DNA of 64,000 nt. Source: Treponema sp. Lineage in GTDB: Bacteria > Spirochaetota > Spirochaetia > Treponematales > Treponemataceae. Numbering within the stretch: position 1 is the first letter of the stretch; each line of letters starts with the position of its first letter. Shown here piece after piece: positions 38,262 through 48,776 of the stretch. The notes under the pieces were generated by a model. That model was not told the DNA's origin. It made no database searches and was given only the letters and a program-made list of their open reading frames with translations. Made by a program: the position numbers and the translations under genes. The DNA lies in the NCBI GenBank assembly GCA_016286535.1, contig JAEESZ010000001.1, forward strand, positions 124,001-188,000. Direction: 5' to 3'.

Positions 38262-40043
38262 TTAGTCCTGTGTAATAATTTTTGTATGAAGATTTTCCAG
38301 CTGATTTGCAGCATCCTTTAAGCGTTGTGCAGTATTATTTACAGTACCAGTAGAAGTAGAAAAATTTTCAATTCCAGAAGAAATCTGACGAACAGTGGCA
38401 ACAATCTGATCAAATGCGGTTGACTGCTGATTAATAATCTCTTTAATCTGATTTGCAGACTCTACAGTAATTTCTGAAGAACTTTGAATATCATTAAATT
38501 TTTCCTTTAATTTTTCTGACAGTTCCAGACCTTCACGAATCTTTTCAGTTCCACTTTCCGAAGTAATAATCAAATTATCTGAAGAATGCTGAATTTCGGT
38601 AATGCGGTCCTTAATCTGCTCTACGGAATTTGTAATTCCCGCTGCAAGACGGCGAACTTCGTTTGCTACAATATGGAAATTCTTTCCGCTTGCACCGGCA
38701 CTGGAAGCTTCCAGTTCCGCATTAAAAGCAATAATACGGGTCTGGTCTGCAATATCATTAATGATTTTTACTATTTCCCAAATACTTCCGATTTTTTCGC
38801 CCAATTCACGTATTCCCGAAATGGTAGAAACGTTTGCTTCGGTAATTTCTGTCATTTTATCAAGATTTGACTGAAGAATATCAAAACCTGCGGTTACGTT
38901 GTTTTCTGTTCCTTCGGCAATGGTAGTTACATCTGCAATTTTGTCTACAATAGTTCTGGTCTGACGGTCGGTATCTTCCATTGTGGCAAGGATTTCTTTT
39001 ACACCGGTAGACTGCTCCAGAGAGGTAGAGGCAGTATTTTGAGAAATTACAGAAAGTTCATTTATAGGAACAATCATTGTATTACCAATAGCCCGAATCT
39101 CATCCAAAATAGAACGGAAAAGTAAAACAACCTCATTTACAAGATGTAAGTTATAAGAAACCTCTGTTTCAAAATCTGTAGAAACAAGTTTTACAGTAAA
39201 AATATCATTCTTAATAATATGATGCATTGAAGACTGAAGTTTACCGGATGAAACTAAAATACTGTGCAGGAAGGAATAAACAGATACAATGCCAATAATT
39301 ACATTTATTCCTAAAACAATACAGATTCGGGAAAGCTGAACGCCCCGTAAGCCAGGGCCTGTTAAATCAGCAGGAAGGAAGCCTGCATCGGAAGGAATAT
39401 TATTAAAGTAATAAACATAAAATAGCATTACAGCAAGAATAACTCCCCATATTACAGGAATAGTACAATAAAGGGTAAAAGTTTTCTGATACGAAGTACC
39501 AAGATGAGTTTTATTACTCAATAACTTTTCATCTACACCTTCTTCAACAATCCGGCAGGCATAGTCATTACAAATTGCCCTTGTATTAGCCAGAGCAAGA
39601 AGACTTGCAACATAAGCCCCTAAAAGACAGCTGAATATACTTACAATATTTAAGGCAATATTCATATCAAGAAGAATGTGATATGAAGCGGCAAGTAAAA
39701 AGGTACAAATAAAAAAGTAAGAGAAGGCTTCCAGCTGCTTTCTGGCAGGCAATTTATGTAAATCTAAGAGGAGTTTTGTTCTTTCTTCCTGTGTACTTTC
39801 TTCTGTTTCCCATTTTTTTATTCTCCTGGAAACTCTGCCCATAAACAAATGATTTGTAATTGGAGAAAGACAGAACTGAGCAACAAAGATAAGTGCAAGA
39901 ACTACCAGAATATGAAGATAATGGGTTCTGATATTTAAGTTTAAAATTAAAACAGTATACAAAAGAATAACAATACCACTTGCAACATCAGGAAGATGGC
40001 TTGCCCTTAAAATTTTTCTTTCCAGTGATAAATTATCTTTCAT
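38262..40043 (-). CDS. Methyl-accepting chemotaxis protein, polytopic N-terminus
   Basis: Several TM helices, then signalling hairpin 'IINDIADQTRIIAFNAELEASSAGASGKNFHIVANEVRRLA'. Confidence 0.87.
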   Translation of the reverse strand: MKDNLSLERKILRASHLPDVASGIVILLYTVLILNLNIRTHYLHILVVLALIFVAQFCLSPITNHLFMGRVSRRIKKWETEESTQEERTKLLLDLHKLPARKQLEAFSYFFICTFLLAASYHILLDMNIALNIVSIFSCLLGAYVASLLALANTRAICNDYACRIVEEGVDEKLLSNKTHLGTSYQKTFTLYCTIPVIWGVILAVMLFYVYYFNNIPSDAGFLPADLTGPGLRGVQLSRICIVLGINVIIGIVSVYSFLHSILVSSGKLQSSMHHIIKNDIFTVKLVSTDFETEVSYNLHLVNEVVLLFRSILDEIRAIGNTMIVPINELSVISQNTASTSLEQSTGVKEILATMEDTDRQTRTIVDKIADVTTIAEGTENNVTAGFDILQSNLDKMTEITEANVSTISGIRELGEKIGSIWEIVKIINDIADQTRIIAFNAELEASSAGASGKNFHIVANEVRRLAAGITNSVEQIKDRITEIQHSSDNLIITSESGTEKIREGLELSEKLKEKFNDIQSSSEITVESANQIKEIINQQSTAFDQIVATVRQISSGIENFSTSTGTVNNTAQRLKDAANQLENLHTKIITQD

Positions 40044-41848
40044 TATTCTACCTCACTATTATTAACTTCAGCCTTGTCTTCAACTTCTTTTTCCGGCTGT
40101 AAACTCTTCAAGTTGTCAGAAATTGTGCAGAGATTTTGTGCTGAATCGCTGATTTTCTGAGTTGAACCAGAGAAGGTTTCTGCGGCTTCGGCAATTTGAC
40201 GAAGAGTGATTACAATCTGGGCAAAAGAAGCGGTCTGCTGTTCAATAATCTGCTTGATATCTTCTGATGCATAATCCATAGACTCAGAAGAAGCTTTAAG
40301 TTCTTCAAAACGATGATTCAAATCTGTAATAATCTGATTACCATCCATAATTTTTTCGCTTCCGTTTTGAGAAGAAGAAAGCAGTTCATCTGATGAATGC
40401 TGGATTTCTATAATTCTTTTTCTGATTTCTTCTGTAGATTGAATGATGTTGTTTGTAAGACGACGAATCTCGTTTGCTACTAGAGAGAAATTATCCCCTA
40501 CATCGCCGGCACTGGATGCTTCAAGTTCTGCATTAAATGCTATGATATTTGTCTGATCGGCAATGGAATTAATAATTCTTGCAATATCTGAAATACCGGA
40601 AACTTTTTCTGTAAGTTCCTTGATTCCTTCAACTGTTACGTTATTGGCAGATTTAATTTCATCAAGTTTGTGCATATTTTCTTTTAGAATATCAAAACCT
40701 TCGGTGATATTATCTGTAGTTCTGCGGGCAACAATAGATACCTCACCTATTTTTTCTGCAATATTTTTAGAAAGAGCATCAGATTCTTCCATTGCGGAAA
40801 GCAGTTCCTTTACTCCAGAATTCTGCTCCAGCGAAGTTACGGCGGTTTCGCGGGAAATTACAGAAAGTTCATTACTTGACTCAATTACATCAAGACTGAT
40901 TCTCTGACTTTCTCTTAAAATATTCTGTAAAATGCTTATGATTGTATTAATAAGATAGAGATTATACATAAACTCATTTGAAAGGTCTGTTGGTTCTGAC
41001 TTTACCTTATGAAGATTGTCTTTATTAATTCCACCAAGAATATCTTTCATATTGTTTATAGAACGCATCATTCGCTTGAACAAAGAAGTTGAGAAAATAA
41101 AATAGAAAATAGAATTTACAAGTCCAAGAGTAATAAGATTTTTAATTATAATTCTTAAAGAAAGGTATGAAACATATACCCGCCATGAAAGAATTAAAAA
41201 GGAAAGACTTGAAATAATAATTGGCAGGAAGATATGTAAAACTGTAATTAAAGTTGATTTTGTTCCAAAGGTATGATTTTTATCAACCTCGGCTTTTGAA
41301 ACCCCTTTTTCTACAATTATAGCTGCATAATGAGAACAGATTTTCTGTGTTACGCCTGTAATAGCGTAGACCGTTGCATAATAGGTACCTATTACAATTC
41401 CCAGGCCAAAAAGAATGTAAGAATCCTTATTTAATCTTGCCAGGTTTGTAGAGATAATTTCCCAGATTGTACCTGTAACTATGAATGAAATCAGTACAAT
41501 AATACCAACTTTTGGAGGCATGGCCATTAACTGCTTCATAAGTTTTGTCCGCTCTTTTACAGTTGTTTCTTCTCCGTAAAATGAAACCAGATCTTCTGTA
41601 ATAGATTGAGCTGAAAATGTAACCGAGATTGAAAGAATTACTATGTTTAAAATAAGACAGATTATTACCCCTGCGCTTATTACTCCCGGCAGTTTTGCCA
41701 ACGGCACATCGCCCAGAACAATACTCAAAGCCATGGTAAGAATTTCAAAACCTATCACAGGTAGAAGCAGTTTGTAAAAAGTTTCTTTTCCAAAGTTTAC
41801 GTCTTGTTCTAAATTTTTAGTTTTTTTAAATTTTTCTTTTAGACTCAT
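40043..41848 (-). CDS. Methyl-accepting chemotaxis protein, polytopic N-terminus (paralogue)
   Basis: 'IINSIADQTNIIAFNAELEASSAGDVGDNFSLVANEIRRLT'; same layout as 38262-40043. Confidence 0.87.
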   Translation of the reverse strand: MSLKEKFKKTKNLEQDVNFGKETFYKLLLPVIGFEILTMALSIVLGDVPLAKLPGVISAGVIICLILNIVILSISVTFSAQSITEDLVSFYGEETTVKERTKLMKQLMAMPPKVGIIVLISFIVTGTIWEIISTNLARLNKDSYILFGLGIVIGTYYATVYAITGVTQKICSHYAAIIVEKGVSKAEVDKNHTFGTKSTLITVLHIFLPIIISSLSFLILSWRVYVSYLSLRIIIKNLITLGLVNSIFYFIFSTSLFKRMMRSINNMKDILGGINKDNLHKVKSEPTDLSNEFMYNLYLINTIISILQNILRESQRISLDVIESSNELSVISRETAVTSLEQNSGVKELLSAMEESDALSKNIAEKIGEVSIVARRTTDNITEGFDILKENMHKLDEIKSANNVTVEGIKELTEKVSGISDIARIINSIADQTNIIAFNAELEASSAGDVGDNFSLVANEIRRLTNNIIQSTEEIRKRIIEIQHSSDELLSSSQNGSEKIMDGNQIITDLNHRFEELKASSESMDYASEDIKQIIEQQTASFAQIVITLRQIAEAAETFSGSTQKISDSAQNLCTISDNLKSLQPEKEVEDKAEVNNSEVE

Positions 41849-41872
41849 TTTTACCTCCGCATGGTAAATCTA

Positions 41873-43762
41873 TTATTTAGATGTAAGTGCAATTGCACCA
41901 TCCCAGTTTTCTGGTTTATTAATTAAAAATTCATTACAACGCTCAAGCATTAATTTTGCAGCTTTATTATTAGGAATAAGCTCCACAGCTTTTTCAAAAT
42001 ATGGAACAGCAAGATTAAAGGCCCCTTCGTTATAAGCTTTAAATCCCTTTTCATATGCATCTGAAAAGTCTTTTGGCAAAGGCTTTTCATCTACACGATA
42101 AATAAATACACTCTCTTTTTTACCTTTTACTTTTACAGAATCTAAGAGCAAAAGATTCATAGATTCATCAAGTTCGTCGCTTACCGCCCCGGAAACAATT
42201 ATTTTTGCACCATACAGTTTTGTAAGACCTTCAAGACGGGAAGCAAGGTTTACGGCATCACCAATTACAGTATAGTTAGTTTTATCTGCACTACCTATCT
42301 GCCCGACAATAACATCGCCATAGTGAATTCCAATTCCTATATCAAGCTTCATTCCATCGGGAAACTTAAGCTGGTCACAGGGAATAGATTCAAGCTGGGC
42401 ATACATTTCCAGTGCTGCACTTACCGCACGTTTTGCATTATCGTTATAACTGATAGGAGCACCAAACAAAACCATAATTGCATCACCAATAAACTTATCT
42501 ACTGTGCCGCCATATTTTTTTACAATATCTACCATATGGGTAAAGTAGTTATTAAGGAAGTTTACAACATCTTCCGGCCGGTTAATCTCACTTATAGATG
42601 TAAAACTTCTTATATCACTCATCAAAATAACAACGTTTCGTTTTTCGTTATTATTATTAAGTTCCTTGCTTCCATCAGAAATTAATAAATCATTAATTAC
42701 CTGTTTTGGAACAAACTTAGAAAATGCTGTTCTGATTTTATATTCCTTATCCACAAGAATGGAATGACTGACAGATTCCTGTAAAATATTTGCAAGAGAA
42801 GGCAATATAAAATCTATAGATGACTGAACTTTATAATTAAAGATTTTTTTACGGCAGGAAGCTAAATGAAGAGTGCCGACAAATTCATTTCCATTTTTAA
42901 TTGTATAAGCTCTGTATGATTCAAGTTTTTTATCGGGCCCGGTTTTTGGCAAAAAATAAAAAGATAAATCATCAACAGGATTTACAATTTGAATGAATTT
43001 CTTTTCTTCATATTTTACAGTATGATTTTTTCTGGCCTGCTGTTCATATTCTGTTTTACAAATATTCCAGAATTCATCAATAGTATCCTGATTAAAAAAC
43101 TCAATTCCGGTTTTATAAACACGGGCATTCTGAGCATCAAGAATTAAAGTGATAATATCGTAATCGCAGGCTCTATAGAGTATTCTAAAAAGATTACCAA
43201 CAAGAGTGTCCAGATCCCTTACATCGTTATAAAGCCCGATTACATTCTTAGACATAGTCAAAAAGAATTCACTTTTAGACATAGAATTTAATATCCAGGA
43301 AGAAATCTGTTCATCAGGAGAAAGTTCCTTTTTACTATAGTTATCTTCATCGGATTCAAAAAAAGTATCTGCAGCTATATATTTGCAGTTTAGCAAATCC
43401 TGAACTGACTGAATTAAAGCTTCTATATTCTGGCCGGAAACAGAAAGCGCCTTACTCACAAGAGATGTATCATTCCAGAAATCCTGTATTTTATCATCTG
43501 TTGTAATCAAAATAAAAGGGATTCCCTGTTTTGGTGAGCCGTTTTTTATTATATTACAAAGCTCCACGCCGTTTATCTGTTCAAGTTCTTTAGAAGCAAT
43601 TATAAGAGAGGGACTTTCTCTTACTATTTTTCTTAAGAGCGAAAAACCTTCTGTAAAAGCTTCAACAAGAAAACCAAGCTTTTCCAGTTCATTACAAATC
43701 ATCTTGCAAAGTATTTTTGAAGGTTCTGCAACGTAAATCAGAGTCTTTTCATTTTTAGTCAT
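41873..43762 (-). CDS. Receiver-like domain, middle (GAF-like) region, class III adenylate/guanylate cyclase, TPR
   Basis: Cyclase core 'VVILMSDIRSFTSISE...VDKFIGDAIMVLFGAP...GIHYGDVIVGQIG...NYTVIGDAVNLASRLEGL'; TPR-like C-terminus. Confidence 0.88.
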   Translation of the reverse strand: MTKNEKTLIYVAEPSKILCKMICNELEKLGFLVEAFTEGFSLLRKIVRESPSLIIASKELEQINGVELCNIIKNGSPKQGIPFILITTDDKIQDFWNDTSLVSKALSVSGQNIEALIQSVQDLLNCKYIAADTFFESDEDNYSKKELSPDEQISSWILNSMSKSEFFLTMSKNVIGLYNDVRDLDTLVGNLFRILYRACDYDIITLILDAQNARVYKTGIEFFNQDTIDEFWNICKTEYEQQARKNHTVKYEEKKFIQIVNPVDDLSFYFLPKTGPDKKLESYRAYTIKNGNEFVGTLHLASCRKKIFNYKVQSSIDFILPSLANILQESVSHSILVDKEYKIRTAFSKFVPKQVINDLLISDGSKELNNNNEKRNVVILMSDIRSFTSISEINRPEDVVNFLNNYFTHMVDIVKKYGGTVDKFIGDAIMVLFGAPISYNDNAKRAVSAALEMYAQLESIPCDQLKFPDGMKLDIGIGIHYGDVIVGQIGSADKTNYTVIGDAVNLASRLEGLTKLYGAKIIVSGAVSDELDESMNLLLLDSVKVKGKKESVFIYRVDEKPLPKDFSDAYEKGFKAYNEGAFNLAVPYFEKAVELIPNNKAAKLMLERCNEFLINKPENWDGAIALTSK

Positions 43763-45845
43763 TTAAAAGCTCCTTTACCTTAGCCGCAAGACTTTCACGC
43801 TCAAAATCAGATTTTACAATATAGCCCTGAGCTCCAAGATTTTTCGCCTTTTCCAGAGTATCACTTTCAAATACGGAAGAAACAATTATTACCGGAATAT
43901 TTTTAAGTTCTTCTTTATGACGCATATTATGTAAAAGAACAAAGCCGTCCATTCGAGGCATTTTGACATCAGTTACAACAAGATCGAATTTATACTGCTT
44001 CATTTTTTCAAGTGCATCAATTCCATCTACAGCTGTAGAAACATTATAGTTTTCAGCTTCAAGAATAATCTGTTCAATATGGCGTGTTGTATGAGAATCA
44101 TCAACGACAAGAACCGAGTGCATTTTCGGCATTTTTCTTACTTCAAGATTTTTTATATCATAAACATTTACGACCTTGAACCTGCGCATTGTATCCGGAA
44201 TATTAAGAACCGGAATAATGCGGTAATTTTCGTCAAAAACGACACCCTGCAGGGCATTAAAATCCTTTAATAAAGGTGGAACAGGTTTTATAACGACAGT
44301 TCCATAATGAAGGATTTTATCTACAATAACTCCAATTTTACGATTCAGGTATTCAAGTACAACTACAGAAAGTTCTTTTTTAGTATTTGTCTGTTTTTTT
44401 GAATTTGAATTTATAATATCAAAGTCAAAAATCGGAATAAGTTCATTATGAACATTTATTACAGGTCCATGCTGCATCTGTAAAAATTCATCTTTATTTA
44501 CGGTTAAAATCTCTTTTATATAATGAGAAAGAATAAGATAAGAACTGTTAGAAACACTTACAAAAAGTCCGTCCTGAGTTGCCAGCGAGGCCGGTAGCGA
44601 TAGTTCAAAATTTGTTCCCTTGTTAAGCTCTGAATAAACGGAAATCTTTCCCTTAAGTTTATCCATTTCTGTTCTTACTACATCAAGGCCGATTCCACGC
44701 CCGGAAAGTTCAGACTGTTCATTTTTTGTAGAAAATCCGGGGACAAAAATATACTGCAATAATTCGGTTTTATCTGCAGTTTGAATTTCAGCTTCCCTTT
44801 CAGGATAGAGCCTTAAGGCCTTTTCCTTTATTTTTTCATAATCAATTCCGTGACCATCATCTTTTACGTTTACAAAAATACGGTTAGAAACCTGGCTTAC
44901 AGTAACAGAGATTTTTCCAGTTTCGGTCTTGCCAAGTTTTACACGCTCTTCTTTAGTTTCAATTCCATGATCAATTGCATTACGTACCAGATGGATTAAA
45001 ATGGCGGGAAGTTTTTCAAGAATAAATTTATCGATTGTAATTTCTGACTGAGGAATATCAAAATCGATGTTTTTTTCTGCTTTTAAGGCCTCTGCAACAA
45101 TAGAACGCTTGATTGGTCTTAAAATCATATCAAAAGGCAGCATTCTAAGGGCAATGATATTTTTTTGAATTTCTACACTCTGATTTTCTAGTACCGAAAT
45201 ATTTTCAGAAAGCTCCTGGAAGGACTGAAACTCTGTACGTTCAGGCTGCTGCTTTAAGTCGTCTATTACATTCTTTAATTTTATCTGACGCATAATCAGT
45301 TTGTCCAATGACTGCAGGATTGAATCTATTTGAGAAACCTGAATCTTTATGGTTTGAGAATCGTGAAAAAAATCTTCATTTTCAAGTTCCGTTTTTGCTT
45401 CGCTTTCAACTTCCTTCTTTTCCTTTTTTTCGCCGGAAAAATCAGTTCTAAAGTTTTCATCTTCGATTGCATTATCAATATTTATAATAACATCTTCAAA
45501 TTCGCTGAAGCTGCCATCTGCTCCGTCTTCAATTCTGTTAATTACTTTATGAAGCAGATCTGTAACGCCCATAAGAAGCTGAACTATTTTTTTAGAAATT
45601 TCAGTCTGATTGCTCTGTATATTTTTAAAAACTGTTTCCAGATGATTTACAACCTTTTCAATCTGGACATACTCCATCATTCTGGAAGAACCTTTTAAAG
45701 TATGCAAAAGTCTTAAAATTTCGTTCAAACATCCTGTATTACGCTTTTTCTTAGAAGCTTCAATTGCGATGTCGTCTAAAGAATCAAGAATTTCACGAGC
45801 TTCAGAAATGTAATCTGCAATATAAAGATTTTTATCAATATTCAT
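43755..45845 (-). CDS. cheA: Hybrid chemotaxis histidine kinase CheA with C-terminal receiver
   Basis: Hpt 'LLHTLKGSSRMM', HATPase 'HLVRNAIDHGIE...GRGIGLDVVRTEMDKLKG', CheW-like domain, REC 'VLVVDDSHTTRH...DLVVTDVKMPRMDG'. Confidence 0.9.
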   Translation of the reverse strand: MNIDKNLYIADYISEAREILDSLDDIAIEASKKKRNTGCLNEILRLLHTLKGSSRMMEYVQIEKVVNHLETVFKNIQSNQTEISKKIVQLLMGVTDLLHKVINRIEDGADGSFSEFEDVIINIDNAIEDENFRTDFSGEKKEKKEVESEAKTELENEDFFHDSQTIKIQVSQIDSILQSLDKLIMRQIKLKNVIDDLKQQPERTEFQSFQELSENISVLENQSVEIQKNIIALRMLPFDMILRPIKRSIVAEALKAEKNIDFDIPQSEITIDKFILEKLPAILIHLVRNAIDHGIETKEERVKLGKTETGKISVTVSQVSNRIFVNVKDDGHGIDYEKIKEKALRLYPEREAEIQTADKTELLQYIFVPGFSTKNEQSELSGRGIGLDVVRTEMDKLKGKISVYSELNKGTNFELSLPASLATQDGLFVSVSNSSYLILSHYIKEILTVNKDEFLQMQHGPVINVHNELIPIFDFDIINSNSKKQTNTKKELSVVVLEYLNRKIGVIVDKILHYGTVVIKPVPPLLKDFNALQGVVFDENYRIIPVLNIPDTMRRFKVVNVYDIKNLEVRKMPKMHSVLVVDDSHTTRHIEQIILEAENYNVSTAVDGIDALEKMKQYKFDLVVTDVKMPRMDGFVLLHNMRHKEELKNIPVIIVSSVFESDTLEKAKNLGAQGYIVKSDFERESLAAKVKELLND

Positions 45846-47294
45846 TTACATTCTGCCTCCATTTGAAAAAATTTCGCAAAGCGAAGATATATATGCCGGA
45901 CTAAAAGAATCCAGTGCAAAATCGTAAGGAAGGTCTTTTCCAAAATTATTAATGAGATTTTTACATTTAGAAAAGCATTTTAGGGCAGATTCAGTTTTAC
46001 CTAAATCACGAAGTACCATTCCATGATAGAAAACTGCCGGCCAGAAGCCAGGAGAAAGACTTTCTGCAGAGGCAAAGAAATTTTCTGCTTCGGCTCTGTT
46101 ATCTGCATGATACTCAATATAGCCAAGCATAAAGAAAGAATATTTTTTTTCATCTGGGCCATTTATTCCCCGGGCAATCAGCCTTGCTTTTTCAAAATCT
46201 CCGCGGTTTATTTCCATGCAAACCATTTCGTAAGTCTGCTTTGCATCAAATTTTTTTGAGTTTTCCTTTTTTAATTTCTCGCTCAGCACTTTTTCCTGTT
46301 CAAGTTTTTCCTGCACAAACTTTTCCTGCTCGAGTTTTTCCTGTTCGAGTTTCTGCTGCTTTATTTTTTCAACTTCCCGCCGCACTTTTTCCCTGGCAAT
46401 TTGGCTCTCTTTTTCTTTTCTCTTTAACTCAGTAGAAGCAATAATTTGCGAAGCAGTCTTTTTATCAGCTTCACCTTTTTCAAAATAATAAACCTGAGCG
46501 TTATTCTTTTTATGCAAAGTATCCGGTATGATATTCTTGTCTATTGAACCAATTTCATTCATAGAAAAGAAGAGGATTCCATTTTTCTTGAGACGCTGGC
46601 AGACTTTATTTGTAACCATCTTTCTTGTTTCCTTATCAAAATAAATAAAGACATTCCTCATAAAAATAATGTCTACTTCTTCTGCAAAAGGAAGCGAAGA
46701 GATTTCATCCTGGATAAGATTAAACTTGAAGCTGTGAATTCTATTTAAAAATTCCGGTCTGAATATAATCTGACTTTCTGTTTTTTGAGAATAAGAATCT
46801 AAAAGCTTATGATATTTTTGCCCGTCTGAGCGTAAAGAGTAAGTAGAATACTGTCCTCTGGAAAAAATCTTAAGGGCATTATCGTCAATATCGGAGGCAT
46901 AAATTGTAATGTTGATATTCATGGATAAGGCAAGAGCCAGAAGTGAGAGAGGCTCTTCTCCTGTAGAACAACAGCAAGTCCATATAGTAAGATTTTTTCC
47001 TATAAACTGCGGAAAAACTTCTTTTTCAAGAAATTCAAACTGCTTTACTTCTCTAAAAAAATAAGTTTCATTGACTGTTACCTGATTTATAATCCTGTCA
47101 AATTCTAAGGTATCTGCTGAAAGAGAATTACAATAATCAGAGACTGAAACTTCTTTTACCTCTGCCCTTTTTTTTATGTAATTAGCAAGGCTTTCATATT
47201 GTGATTTTGCAACATAAATACCGGAAAAAGCGAGAATCTTAGAGTTAAGCCCTTCAATTAAAACTTCTGTCTGCTTATCCACATTAATCCTCAT
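45846..47294 (-). CDS. cheR: CheR methyltransferase with coiled-coil linker and TPR-like C-terminus
   Basis: 'VNETYFFREVKQFEFLEKEVFP', 'WTCCCSTGEEPLSLLALAL', 'IIFMRNVFIYFDKETRKMV'; Glu/Lys/Gln-rich heptad-like linker. Confidence 0.9.
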   Translation of the reverse strand: MRINVDKQTEVLIEGLNSKILAFSGIYVAKSQYESLANYIKKRAEVKEVSVSDYCNSLSADTLEFDRIINQVTVNETYFFREVKQFEFLEKEVFPQFIGKNLTIWTCCCSTGEEPLSLLALALSMNINITIYASDIDDNALKIFSRGQYSTYSLRSDGQKYHKLLDSYSQKTESQIIFRPEFLNRIHSFKFNLIQDEISSLPFAEEVDIIFMRNVFIYFDKETRKMVTNKVCQRLKKNGILFFSMNEIGSIDKNIIPDTLHKKNNAQVYYFEKGEADKKTASQIIASTELKRKEKESQIAREKVRREVEKIKQQKLEQEKLEQEKFVQEKLEQEKVLSEKLKKENSKKFDAKQTYEMVCMEINRGDFEKARLIARGINGPDEKKYSFFMLGYIEYHADNRAEAENFFASAESLSPGFWPAVFYHGMVLRDLGKTESALKCFSKCKNLINNFGKDLPYDFALDSFSPAYISSLCEIFSNGGRM

Positions 47295-48351
47295 CTTTCT
47301 TTATAAGGCTCCACAGCCTTTTTGGAATTTGTTTTAAAGGTAAAACTTCACAGGAAGCGCCCATTTCGAAGGCAGCCTTAGGCATTCCATAAATAACACA
47401 GCTTGCTTCGTCCTGAGTAATTGTGTAGGCGCCCAGCTGCTTTAAGTGAAGACATTCCTTAGCCCCGTCAGCCCCCATTCCGGTAAGCACAACAGCAATG
47501 CAGTTTTTTCCAAAAACTTTTGCTGCACTTTCAAACATTTTGTCTACAGCAGGCCGCAGGAAATTTACTGGAGCATCGTGATTTAAAACAATGTGATAAT
47601 CATCATTAGGATATGGAACAAAAGTCAAATGTTCATCAGAAGGTGCAAAATACACGTGTCCGGCAAGCGGCTTTGTATTATTCTGAGCAAGTTCCACCGG
47701 AAGCAGAGCCTCGGCAGAAAGCCATTCAATCAGATTTTTATCAAAAAATGAATCTATATGCTGGGTAATAAAAATTGGCAGAGGAAAGTTAGCTCCAATC
47801 CCCTTAAGAAAATCAAGCAGAGCTCCAGGTCCTCCTGTAGAAACACCTACAAGAACTGCCTTAAAGTTGCGCATGGAATAATCAGAAGAAAGGGAGGGTA
47901 ATTCAGAGACTAAGCTACCATCTTCATTCACAGTTGATGCAAGAGAGGAAGGATGATTTTCAAAAAGCAGATTGCATTTTATATCGTAAACCTGCTGTTC
48001 AAGAAAAGAAGCATATTCTGCAATTTTTTCTGAAGAAAAATTGATAAAGGCCGGCTTTTCTATGAATCTTATATTTTTAGAAGAATAATCTGCTTTATCA
48101 TTTGCAGTATAATAAATAATAGTTGGTATTTGAGAATGGCTGCAGTAATCAGAAAGGGTTGAGTTTCTGTCTGAATCAAAAAGAGATTTATCAGCAATAA
48201 TGACGTTTGGTTTTATTTGAGCACAAAGCTCTGTAAACTGAGAATAAGAAGACGCTTCTCCTACCCAGCTTAGTTTTTTTGTTTTTTGAATAATTTCCTT
48301 AAGAAGAGAGCGGATTACAGCAGAAGAATCTGCCACAAGTACATTAATCAT
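47284..48351 (-). CDS. cheB: CheB-type protein-glutamate methylesterase with receiver domain
   Basis: 'VLVGVSTGGPGALLDFL', 'ITQHIDSFF', 'VVLTGMGADGAKEC', 'TITQDEASCVIYGMPKAAFEMG'. Confidence 0.92.
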   Translation of the reverse strand: MINVLVADSSAVIRSLLKEIIQKTKKLSWVGEASSYSQFTELCAQIKPNVIIADKSLFDSDRNSTLSDYCSHSQIPTIIYYTANDKADYSSKNIRFIEKPAFINFSSEKIAEYASFLEQQVYDIKCNLLFENHPSSLASTVNEDGSLVSELPSLSSDYSMRNFKAVLVGVSTGGPGALLDFLKGIGANFPLPIFITQHIDSFFDKNLIEWLSAEALLPVELAQNNTKPLAGHVYFAPSDEHLTFVPYPNDDYHIVLNHDAPVNFLRPAVDKMFESAAKVFGKNCIAVVLTGMGADGAKECLHLKQLGAYTITQDEASCVIYGMPKAAFEMGASCEVLPLKQIPKRLWSLIKKDED

Positions 48352-48776
48352 AACTCCTCCAGTAAGTAATTATTCATAAATTTTATAGTCTGCTTTGCAT
48401 TAATTAAAAGCCTCATTCTGCTGCCATCAAAAGAGCAGGCAAAAATGCCAAAATGTTCAAAGCCCTTTGAATATAAATCTGAGAATAATCCGAAATCTTT
48501 GTAATTCATTGTAAATACCCGGCATTCCTGAGTTGTAATAACAGAAAGTTGCTTCTCCTCCCCTTTGAGCACAATCATTGTTTTTATATCTGATTCCCGC
48601 GGACTCTGATTAAACTTTTTTGCAATTTCATCAAAATCTACAATACCGGAATGCTGATTCTGCAGCAGGGAAGTTTCAACATCCTTAACTCCGACGCACG
48701 AAAGAACGTCTTTTTGAGGAATTAAAAAATCTATTTGCGGATATTCAATACAAACAAATTGATCAAGCTGCTGCAA
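48348..48776 (-). CDS. CheW-like / cluster-associated protein
   Basis: 142 aa; partial CheW-like pattern, overlaps cheB and the next CheW-like gene. Confidence 0.5.
   Translation of the reverse strand: MQQLDQFVCIEYPQIDFLIPQKDVLSCVGVKDVETSLLQNQHSGIVDFDEIAKKFNQSPRESDIKTMIVLKGEEKQLSVITTQECRVFTMNYKDFGLFSDLYSKGFEHFGIFACSFDGSRMRLLINAKQTIKFMNNYLLEEL

Noticed and set aside
47980-48351. CheB receiver looks degenerate (ADSS instead of DD)
   Set aside because: A plausible phosphoacceptor Asp (IIADKS), Thr and Lys (EKP) remain, so inactivity cannot be claimed.
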